Source: Rhodococcus sp. IITR03
GTDB taxonomy: Bacteria > Actinomycetota > Actinomycetes > Mycobacteriales > Mycobacteriaceae
Reading direction: 5' to 3'
Assembly (NCBI GenBank): GCA_001017865.1
Contig: LATQ01000001.1
Span: 2,565,099-2,574,550, forward strand
Length of the DNA stretch: 9,452 nucleotides
This document shows, in pieces, positions 1 through 6,673 of the stretch. The notes under the pieces were generated by a model. The model was not told where the DNA came from. It did no database searches and saw only the letters and a program-made list of their open reading frames with translations. How positions within the stretch are numbered: the first letter of the stretch is position 1; every line of letters begins with the position of its first letter. Both the position numbers and the translations under genes were made by a program.

Positions 1-431
1 CGCCGCGAGCGCCACTGCCCCGAGTACGAGCGCGGTGACCTGACCGCATCCGCGTGGGCCGCGGTAGGCCGAGACCACGTCGCCCCAGGCCTCGGTGACC
101 GCGCACAACGCCCGGTCGCGGTCGTACCGCCAGCGTTCCTCGCCCGACTGCGGTCGCGGCCGACCACCGCACCACTGTCGGCCGTGGCGATCGTGCCCCC
201 GGACACCACCGGCGCGGTCGTCGCCGTACTCGGAGCACGCCACAGTTCGGCGAGAGTGCGCGGAAGCGCCTGCGCGGCAGCAGGAGTGGGGACGGGTCCG
301 TCCCAGGTGGTCGACGTGGTGCCCCGCGCATCCGAGTTCAGCCAGACGACACTCGCCGCCACCAGAGCGGTGACGACGAGTGCGGCTGCGACGAGAAGGT
401 CGGTGCGGGTGCGGCGCTCGGGCGCGAGCAC
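1..431 (-). CDS. Membrane-anchored PQQ-propeller-like protein, N-terminal part (Rv3212-type), frameshifted
   Basis: This is the N-terminal part of a protein of unknown function that runs off the left edge. After a short basic stretch (APERRTRTD) comes one hydrophobic segment (LLVAAALVVTALVAASVVWL), likely a signal anchor. An Ala/Thr/Pro-rich linker follows, then a stretch that resembles the start of a PQQ-type beta-propeller blade (GRDPQSGEERWRYDRD once the frame is repaired). The bulk would therefore lie outside the membrane. The frame breaks near 150-154, where one C appears to be lost; the restored frame reads on to the edge as RALCAVTEAWGDVVSAY. The GTG start at 431 is chosen because it lies 4 bp after the helicase stop and just before the basic stretch. 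No good ribosome site is visible, so the start is uncertain. Tight spacing suggests co-transcription with the helicase. The Rv3212 match rests on gene order and general resemblance only. Confidence 0.6.
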   Translation of the reverse strand, partial: MLAPERRTRTDLLVAAALVVTALVAASVVWLNSDARGTTSTTWDGPVPTPAAAQALPRTLAELWRAPSTATTAPVVSGGTIATADSGAVVGRDRSRARNAGGTTATGRCARSPRPGATWSRPTAAHADAVRSPRSYSGQWRSR

Positions 432-435
432 GTGG

Positions 436-2096
436 TTATCGGGCAGACGACGTCGAGACCGCTTCCACGTTCGACGTGTCCTGCTGCTCTGCGCGACCGG
501 CGGGGCCCTCGCCCGAGCGGGTGCGACGGCGACGACGGCGACGACGTGCCGGAGCGGAAGCCCCGGTGTCCTCACCCGTCTCCGCTGCGGCAGACTCGTT
601 CTCGGCCTTCGCCGAGTCGTCGGAACCGGTTGCGGCGGCATCGCGCGGACCGTCGGCCGACTTTCCGCGGACGGTGCGGCGGCGGACCCGGTTGCGCTTC
701 GGTCGGGATCCGCCTCGCGCTCGACGCGCTCGCGCTTCTCACCGTTGTCGGAGGCGGCGGGAGCGGCCTTGCGGACGCGTCCGGTGGCGTCGGACGGGAT
801 GCTCAGCTCCTCGAACAGGTGCGGGGAGCTCGAGTAGGTCTCGATCGGATCCGGGATACCGAGATCGAGAGCCTTGTCGATGAGCTGCCAGCGCGGCACG
901 TCGTCCCAGTCGACGAGGGTGATCGCGATACCGGTGCGTCCGGCGCGACCGGTACGGCCGATGCGGTGGACGTAGGTCTTCTCGTCCTCGGGGCACTGAT
1001 AGTTGATGACGTGGGTGACGTCGTCGATGTCGATGCCGCGGGCGGCGACGTCCGTCGCGACGAGGACGTCGATCTTGCCGCTGCGGAACTTGTCGAGTGC
1101 CTTCTCGCGTGCGATCTGACCGAGGTCGCCGTGCACCGCGCCGCACGCGAAACCGCGCTCGACGAGGTCGTCGGCCACCTTCTGCGCCGTGCGCTTGGTG
1201 CGGGTGAAGATCATGGTGGCGCCACGTCCCTCGGCCTGCAGCACGCGGGCGACGAGCTCGGCCTTGTCGAGCGCGTGCGCCCGGTAGACGAACTGCTGGG
1301 TGCGCTCGTGCACGGCCGATGATTCGGCTTCCTCGGCGCGGATGTGCGTCGGGCGATTCAGGAACGTGCGGGCGAGAGTGATGATCGGGCCGGGCATCGT
1401 GGCCGAGAAGAGCATCGTCTGACGACGGTCGGGGACCATCGTGAGGATGCGCTCGATGTCGGGCAGGAAGCCGAGGTCGAGCATCTCGTCGGCCTCGTCC
1501 ATGACGAGCACGCCGATCTTGCCGAGGATCAGATGACCCTGGTTGGCGAGGTCGAGCAGACGACCGGGAGTACCGACGACGACGTCGACACCCTTCTTCA
1601 GTTCGTCGATCTGCTGCTCGTAGGGGCGGCCACCGTAGATCGACAGGACCTCGAGGCCCGACTTGCGGCTGCCGGGCAGGTACTTGGAGGCGTTCACGAG
1701 GTCGTTGGTGACCTGGATGCACAGTTCGCGGGTCGGGACGATCACGAGCGCACGTGGAGTGCCGTCGAGCGTGGTCGTACCGGAACCCTCGGTGGCGATG
1801 CGGTGCAGGAGCGGAACGCCGAAGCCGAAGGTCTTGCCCATACCCGTACGGGCCTGACCGATGAGGTCGTCGCCGGCGAGGGCGAGCGGCAGGGTGAGTT
1901 CCTGGATCGCGAAGGTGCGTTCGATGCCGACCTCGGCGAGGGCGCGGACGATCTCGTCGCGGACGCCGAGTTCGCCGAAGGTGGGGGGTACGTGGGTGGA
2001 ATCGAGTTGTGCGGAGACGGTCGTTTCGCTCGCGTCGTCTTCGTGGTCGATGGTGATCTTGCTCAGGGGTCCGGCCTTCCTGGTCTCGGCACGCAC
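436..2096 (-). CDS. rhlE: DEAD-box ATP-dependent RNA helicase (RhlE-like), one frameshift near the C-terminus
   Basis: This is an ATP-dependent RNA helicase that would remodel RNA duplexes or RNA-protein complexes in the cytoplasm. Counting from GTG 2096, all core motifs are present: Q-motif (F40, Q65), Walker A ARTGMGKT (82-89), PTREL (121-125), GG (155-156), TPGR (176-179), DEAD (200-203), SAT (231-233), MIFTRTK (295-301), VLVATDVAARGID (344-356) and HRIGRTGR (377-384). The tail is basic and Arg-rich (ARRRRRRRRTRSGEG), as often seen in RNA-binding extensions. About 700-715 a single base seems lost: the intended frame (KRNRVRRRTVRGKSADG) resumes beyond it and ends at TAA 438-436. The repaired length is about 553 residues. 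The start is uncertain: GTG 2096 is used, but CTG 2066 (LSKITID) has AGGAAGG about 8 nt upstream and no ATG fits. The unrepaired frame runs without a stop into the next gene. Confidence 0.85.
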
Positions 2097-2194
2097 GCAC
2101 GAGGGGGAAAGGCGACCGGCCTGCACCTCAGCGCGAGCGGTATCCACCAGGCTCGGCGAAGCGCGGCAGCGATCCGCAGTTCGGGTGCGCGCAC

Positions 2195-2200
2195 ATTATC
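2195..2200 (-). promoter_or_regulatory. Possible -10 box of the helicase promoter
   Basis: On the minus strand this reads GATAAT, one base from the TATAAT consensus and unusual in such GC-rich DNA. It lies about 100 bp before the helicase start, in the divergent gap. The best upstream -35 match is poor (CCGACC at a long spacing), so this is a guess from one box. Confidence 0.3.
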
Positions 2201-2288
2201 TGGGAAGCTCGCGGGCCACGGTCGGCGGCTCGAAGCGCGGGCTTCCCGATCCATTGTACCGGTTCCGGCGCATTCCACGAGGTAGTAC

Positions 2289-2294
2289 TACGCT
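2289..2294 (+). promoter_or_regulatory. Possible -10 box for a leaderless transcript of the ferritin-like gene
   Basis: TACGCT fits the actinobacterial -10 pattern TAnnnT and ends 8 nt before the ATG at 2303. That is the distance expected if transcription starts at the ATG itself. No Shine-Dalgarno sequence lies at a useful distance from this ATG, which agrees with a leaderless mRNA. No -35 box is obvious. Confidence 0.35.
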
Positions 2295-2302
2295 TCGTCG
2301 TC

Positions 2303-3007
2303 ATGGGAGCCGATACGCCGCAGTCCACCTCCGAGTCCGGCGCGACGCCGGGCGGACCCGCAGTCCCCGCCGATCACCCCGGTGTCGCAGAGCTCTTCGC
2401 AGTGCTCGCGTACGGCGAGATCTCGGCGTTCTACCGTCTCGCCGAGGACGCCCGGTTCTCCCCGTCCCTGCGCGGGCGGGTCGCGCTCGCAAGCATGGCA
2501 GCTGCGGAGATGAGCCATTTCGAGACGCTCCGAACCGCGCTCACCGATCGCGGCGTCGAGATCTACGCGGCGATGGAGCCCTATCGCAAGGCGCTCGACG
2601 CCTACCACGCCTCGACCGCTCCCTCGACCTGGCTCGAGGTCCTCGTCAAGGCCTACGTGGGTGACGGGATCGCCGCAGATTTCTACTGTGAGATCGCCGA
2701 CATGCTCGCTCCCGAGGTCTCCACGGTGGTCCGGGAGGTCCTCGCCGAGACCGGCCACTCGGAGTTCGTGGTGCAGGAGGTCCGCGAGGTCGTCGAGCGC
2801 AGCCCGCTGCAGAAGGACCGCCTGATGCTGTGGGGACGCCGGCTGCTCGGCGAGGCCATCACCCAGGCGCAGTACGTCCTCGCGCAGAACGAGGAACTCG
2901 CCGAGCTGGTGATTCTCGCGTCCGGCGACCTGACGAACATCGCCGCACTGTTCGATCGCATGCAGGTCGAGCACGCCGAGCGGATGTCGGTGCTCGGACT
3001 GCATTAG
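2303..3007 (+). CDS. Ferritin-like di-iron protein of the MiaE-like family
   Basis: This intact 234-residue protein resembles the actinobacterial ferritin-fold proteins grouped as MiaE-like (tRNA-(ms2io6A)-hydroxylase-like). True MiaE hydroxylates the isopentenyl group of a modified adenosine next to the tRNA anticodon; whether this branch does so is not known. Visible candidate iron ligands are E39 (AYGEISAF), E69 and H72 (AEMSHFE), then E149 and H152 (ETGHSEF), with D121 or D126 as further candidates. Together these make the two E...ExxH half-sites of a four-helix di-iron bundle. The first 28 residues are a disordered Gly/Pro-rich lead. No signal peptide or membrane helix is seen, so it is cytoplasmic. 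It diverges from the helicase and is followed after 57 bp by the DUF3107 gene. It is one of only two genes here with an undisturbed frame. Confidence 0.85.
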   Translation: MGADTPQSTSESGATPGGPAVPADHPGVAELFAVLAYGEISAFYRLAEDARFSPSLRGRVALASMAAAEMSHFETLRTALTDRGVEIYAAMEPYRKALDAYHASTAPSTWLEVLVKAYVGDGIAADFYCEIADMLAPEVSTVVREVLAETGHSEFVVQEVREVVERSPLQKDRLMLWGRRLLGEAITQAQYVLAQNEELAELVILASGDLTNIAALFDRMQVEHAERMSVLGLH

Positions 3008-3064
3008 CCTGGGGCTGACAGCAGTACCAGCTCGGTTTCAACGCATGAGAATCGGAGGTCCACC

Positions 3065-3294
3065 GTGGAGGTCAAGATCGGCGTCGCGGACAGCCCGCGC
3101 GAAGTTGTCGTCGTCAGCGACCAGACGCCCGACGAGGTGGAGAAGCTCGTCCGGGCCGCGTTGAACGGCGCCGACGACGGGGTGCTCGCACTTGTCGACG
3201 AGAAGGGCCGCAAGGTTCTCGTGCAGGCCGCCAAGATCAGCTACGTGGACATCGGTCCTGCCACGCTGGGCAAGGTCGCTTCGCCGCCAACTGA
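3065..3294 (+). CDS. DUF3107 small conserved protein (TB9.4/Rv3208A-like), frameshifted at its end
   Basis: A small protein of unknown function, about 76 residues, found across mycolic-acid actinobacteria. It opens with MEVKIGVADSPREVVV and continues through TPDEVEKLVRAAL and a GVLALVDEKGRKVLVQ strand region to ISYVDIG, the pattern of the DUF3107 family. The GTG start has GGAGG at 3054-3058, six bases upstream. The frame breaks near 3276-3278: adding one G turns the end into GKVGFAAN followed by TGA at 3292-3294, a natural family-size ending. Without repair the frame runs on to 3502 through a hairpin and antisense to the TetR gene, which is not credible. It is convergent with the TetR gene and probably shares a transcript with the ferritin-like gene. 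No catalytic motif is visible. Confidence 0.8.
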
Positions 3295-3307
3295 GAGCGA
3301 CCGACGA

Positions 3308-3340
3308 GAACGGGCCGGGGCATGTCGCCCCGGCCCGTTC
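3308..3340. terminator. Strong GC hairpin between convergent genes
   Basis: A perfect 14-bp inverted repeat (GAACGGGCCGGGGC and its complement) surrounds a 5-nt loop ATGTC. It sits 13 bp after the repaired DUF3107 stop and 44 bp after the TetR stop on the other strand, so it could end both transcripts. A proper T-run is absent on either side (GTCGTTCTCGG on the plus strand), which is common for actinobacterial hairpin terminators. Confidence 0.7.
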
Positions 3341-3353
3341 GTCGTTCTCGGTA

Positions 3354-4073
<720 letters not shown>

Positions 4074-4103
4074 GCGTGTGCCACCTCGGCGCTCCTCGTC
4101 TTT

Positions 4104-4124
4104 GCAGGTTACAGGTGAACCTGC
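4104..4124. promoter_or_regulatory. 21-bp inverted repeat, candidate TetR operator
   Basis: GCAGGTT (4104-4110) and AACCTGC (4118-4124) are perfect 7-bp arms with a 7-bp centre ACAGGTG. Size and symmetry fit a TetR-dimer site, and it lies 63 bp upstream of the TetR start in the divergent gap. The overlapping minus-strand TAACCT fits a TAnnnT -10 box, so binding could repress the regulator itself. That it binds this protein is inferred. Confidence 0.5.
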
Positions 4125-4129
4125 GTATC

Positions 4130-4161
4130 GAACGGACCGGCCTACCGACCAGTATCCGTTC
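4130..4161. promoter_or_regulatory. Wide inverted repeat in the divergent gap
   Basis: GAACGGA (4130-4136) and TCCGTTC (4155-4161) are perfect 7-bp arms 18 bp apart. The centre holds an imperfect palindrome, TACCGACCAGTA at 4143-4154. This could be a hairpin or a further protein site; the evidence is symmetry alone. Confidence 0.3.
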
Positions 4162-4198
4162 CCGGTGCACGGATGGGGGCACGCCTTCGACGCTTCGG

Positions 4199-4219
4199 AT
4201 ATCGAAATGGTCTCGATAT
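4199..4219. promoter_or_regulatory. Second 21-bp inverted repeat, upstream of DUF3152
   Basis: ATATCGA (4199-4205) and TCGATAT (4213-4219) are perfect 7-bp arms around AATGGTC, the same 7-7-7 layout as the repeat at 4104-4124 but with different sequence. It ends 15 bp before the assigned DUF3152 start, in an AT-rich island. It could be an operator for the TetR protein or for another regulator. Confidence 0.45.
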
Positions 4220-4234
4220 GACATCCTGACATCC
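4219..4234 (+). repeat. Tandem TGACATCC octamer, two copies
   Basis: TGACATCC is repeated exactly at 4219-4226 and 4227-4234, directly before the assigned GTG start and sharing one base with the inverted repeat at 4199-4219. It may be part of a regulator site or a small slippage duplication. Confidence 0.6.
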
Positions 4235-5304
4235 GTGATCGAGCGTGGAGGAGTGCGCGAGAGCAGGGGGCCGCAGGGCTCCTCGCAGACAGATCCTTCC
4301 CCGACGTCGTCCGGTTCGTCCCGGTCGCGAGGAACGGAACGATCCGAGCCGGGTCGCCGGTCGCACCAGCCTCTACGTGCCGTGTGGGACCCGGTGGGAC
4401 GGCCGGACCGGCCGCCTCGCCGACCGCGACCCGAACGCGACGTCCGCAAGCAGACCCGCGTGCAGATTCGTCGCCACCTACGGCTGGCGCGCCTATGCCG
4501 TCCCGATCCTCGCCGTCGTGACCCTGGTCGTGCTGTGGGACGCCGCGCGTGGGGAGGAGCGGAGGAGCCCGCGATCCGGTCGTCGCGAGCGAGGTCACCG
4601 AGATCATCGTCGAGGCCCCGCAGCCCGATGGGGCCTTCCCCGAGTCGCTCGAGTCCGGTGCCCTGCCGGACGGCGGGCCGTTCACGGAAGTCGGTGCGCG
4701 GCAGTGGCGGGTCGTGCCCGGCACCACCGGGCAGGTCGGTGCGGGGCAGAACCGCGTGTTCACCTACACGGTGGAACTCGAGGAGGGCATCGACACCACC
4801 GGTTACGGCGGCGACGCGGCCTTCGCGACGATGGTGGACCGCACCCTCGCCGATCCGCGGAGCTGGATCGGCGACCAGGCGGTCGCCTTCCGCCGCATCG
4901 ACACCGGCGAGCCGGACTTCCGGATCTCCCTCACCTCGCAGATGACCATCCGCGAAGGATGCGGCTACGACATCCCGCTCGAGGGATCGTGCTTCAACCC
5001 CTCGATGGAGCGGGTGCTCCTCAACGAAGCGCGGTGGGTGCGCGGGGCCGTCGCCTTCCAGGGCGACATCGGGTCGTATCGCCAGTACGTCGTCAACCAC
5101 GAGGTCGGCCACGCCATCGGCCTGGCGCAACACGACGCCTGCACCACCGACGGCGGTCTCGCGCCGATCATGATGCAGCAGACCTTCGGCACCGCCAACG
5201 ACGACATCGCGCGCCTGGACCCGGACGGCGCGGTCCCCGCCGACGGGCTGCGCTGCCGGTTCAACCCCTGGCCGTACCCGCGGCGTAGACGCCGAGCACG
5301 GTAG
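4235..5304 (+). CDS. DUF3152 membrane-anchored zincin-like protein, frameshifted twice
   Basis: This protein matches DUF3152 in layout. A charged cytoplasmic head (QPLRAVWDPVGRPDRPPRRP) leads to one membrane helix (WRAYAVPILAVVTLVVLW, nt 4485-4540). An exported domain follows (DPVVASEVTEIIVEAPQPDG onward). At nt 5098-5133 it reads HEVGHAIGLAQH, an HExxH zinc-peptidase motif with a later His, and IMMQQ follows at about 5167, where a Met-turn would be expected. Cysteines (CGYDIPLEGSC, HDAC, LRCRF) suggest disulfides outside the cell. The frame changes near 4462 and again near 4550-4570, where two lost C bases would give GEEPEEPADPVV. The repaired length is about 357 residues. The GTG 4235 start is weak; GGAGGA at 4247-4252 sits oddly inside the frame, so the true start may be a little downstream. 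A peptidase role is inferred from the motif only. Confidence 0.75.
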
Positions 5305-5309
5305 TCGCC

Positions 5310-5346
5310 GGGCCGGGCGGGGGTCGACGGGCGGGGCGGGGTGGGG
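5310..5346 (+). other. Cluster of seven G-tracts, potential G-quadruplex
   Basis: Just after the DUF3152 stop, the coding strand carries seven runs of three to five G separated by only 1-5 bases: 5310-5312, 5315-5317, 5319-5323, 5329-5331, 5333-5336, 5338-5341 and 5343-5346. This greatly exceeds the four tracts needed for a G-quadruplex. It lies 60-96 bp upstream of the moeZ start, so it would be in the moeZ leader or the DUF3152-moeZ message. Confidence 0.6.
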
Positions 5347-5395
5347 TTGCAGCACCGAATGGCACCATGGACGGTGACGCAGGACGCATCGCGAC

Positions 5396-5400
5396 AGGAG
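5396..5400 (+). promoter_or_regulatory. Ribosome binding site that fixes the moeZ start
   Basis: AGGAG is followed by AACCC and then GTG 5406. This supports GTG 5406 over the in-frame ATG at 5367, which has no such site. Confidence 0.7.
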
Positions 5401-5405
5401 AACCC

Positions 5406-6598
5406 GTGACCGCAACGACACCGTCGACGCGCCGATCCCTTCCGCCGCTGGTGGAACCCGGCCCGGAGCTCGGTCGCGAGGAGGTCGCCCGGTACAGCCG
5501 TCACCTGATCATCCCGAACGTCGGGGTCACCGGTCAGCGGCGGTTGAAGAACGCGCGGGTGCTGTGCATCGGCGCCGGCGGACTCGGTTCGCCCGCGCTG
5601 CTGTATCTGGCGGCGGCGGGCGTCGGCACGATCGGCATCGTCGAGTTCGACGACGTGGAGACGTCGAACCTGCAGCGGCAGGTGATCCACGGCCGCTCCG
5701 ACGTCGGACGGCCCAAGGGGGAGAGCGCCCGCGACAGCATCTTGGCAATCAACGACGGTGTCACCGTGCGTCTGTACGAGACGAGGCTGGAGTCGAGCAA
5801 CGCCGTGCAGTTGTTCGAGCAGTACGACCTGATCCTCGACGGCACCGACAACTTCGCGACCCGCTATCTCGTCAACGACGCCGCTGTCCTCGCCGGCAGG
5901 CCGTACGTGTGGGGCTCGATCTTCCGGTTCGAAGGTCAGGTGTCGGTGTTCTGGGAGGACGCTCCCGACGGGCGCGGCCTGAACTACCGCGACCTCTACC
6001 CCGAGGCGCCGCCGCCGGGCATGGTTCCCTCGTGCGCCGAGGGCGGTGTGCTCGGTGTCCTGCCCGGCACGATCGGCACCGTCATGGCCACCGAGGCGAT
6101 CAAGCTCATCACGGGGATCGGTGAGCCCTTGCTCGGCCGGCTCATGATCTACGACGCGCTCGCGATGTCGTTCCGCACGGTGACCCTGCGCCGCGATCCG
6201 GGACGGGTGCCGGTCACCGAACTCGTCGACTACGAGGCCTTCTGCGGGATCGTTCCCGACGCCGCTGCGTCGCGCGATCGGCCGTCACCCCCACCGAACT
6301 GCGCCGCATGCTCGACGAGGGCCGCGACCTCGCGCTGATCGACGTGCGCGAACCCGTCGAGTGGGAGATCGTCCGTATCGACGGTGCACGGCTCGTGCCG
6401 AAGGACCGCATCCTCTCCGGCGAGGCCCTCGCCGACCTGCCGCAGAACACCCCGATCGTGCTGTACTGCAAGACCGGTATCCGCTCGGCCGAAGCGCTCG
6501 AAGTCCTTGCGCGAGCGGGTTTCTCGGATGCGACGCATCTGCACGGTGGCGTGATCGCGTGGGCGCAGCAGGTCGACACCTCGCTGCCGGTCTACTGA
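5406..6598 (+). CDS. moeZ: MoeZ: adenylyltransferase with C-terminal rhodanese domain, one frameshift
   Basis: This enzyme adenylates the C-terminal Gly-Gly of small ubiquitin-like sulfur carriers (MoaD-type for molybdopterin, CysO for cysteine) and transfers sulfur to them as a thiocarboxylate. The E1-like domain (about 20-280) shows RYSRH (29-33), the ATP loop GAGGLG (56-61), NLQRQVIH, DGTDNFATRYLVND and catalytic C210 in MVPSCAEGGVLG. The rhodanese domain (about 295-397) shows LIDVREPVEWE and the active loop CKTGIRS, with C355 as the persulfide carrier. The paired CxxC zinc sites of E. coli MoeB are absent (NYRDLY replaces the first), which agrees with the MoeZ type. One base is lost about 6268-6283: ASRSAVTPTELRRM is restored by adding one. 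The repaired length, 397, is near the family's usual 390. It follows DUF3152 by 101 bp. Confidence 0.92.
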
Positions 6599-6600
6599 CG

Positions 6601-6618
6601 GTGACCTCGTTGTGACCT
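6601..6618. promoter_or_regulatory. Direct repeat GTGACCT, 11 bp apart
   Basis: GTGACCT occurs at 6601-6607 and 6612-6618. The 11-bp step and the form GTGAC-n6-GTGAC fit the GTnAC-n6-GTnAC layout of actinobacterial GlnR (nitrogen regulator) sites. It lies right after the moeZ stop and about 56 bp before the TIGR02569 start. A role in nitrogen control is conjecture. Confidence 0.35.
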
Positions 6619-6660
6619 GAAACAGCGGAGTGCCTTCCCGATCCGGGCGGTCTGCGAAGG

Positions 6661-6666
6661 TAGGTT
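6661..6666 (+). promoter_or_regulatory. Possible -10 box for a leaderless TIGR02569 transcript
   Basis: TAGGTT fits TAnnnT and ends 7 nt before GTG 6674, so transcription could start at the start codon. If a leader exists instead, AGG at 6662-6664 is a weak, distant ribosome site, and TTG 6665 is the rival start. Confidence 0.35.
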
Positions 6667-6673
6667 GAGCGTC

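Noticed and set aside
95..1322. Long open frames on the plus strand across the helicase region
   Set aside because: They are antisense to clear helicase motifs, are rich in Arg/Ser/Asp of the kind made by high-GC shadow frames, and match no family pattern.
1344..2285. 313-residue plus-strand frame opposite the helicase
   Set aside because: It is the mirror of the helicase N-terminal coding region; the Glu/Asp/Val-rich composition is typical of an antisense frame.
2288..3004. Minus-strand 238-residue frame opposite the ferritin-like gene
   Set aside because: The plus-strand reading has conserved di-iron motifs; this frame has none and shares almost the same limits because of GC-skewed codon use.
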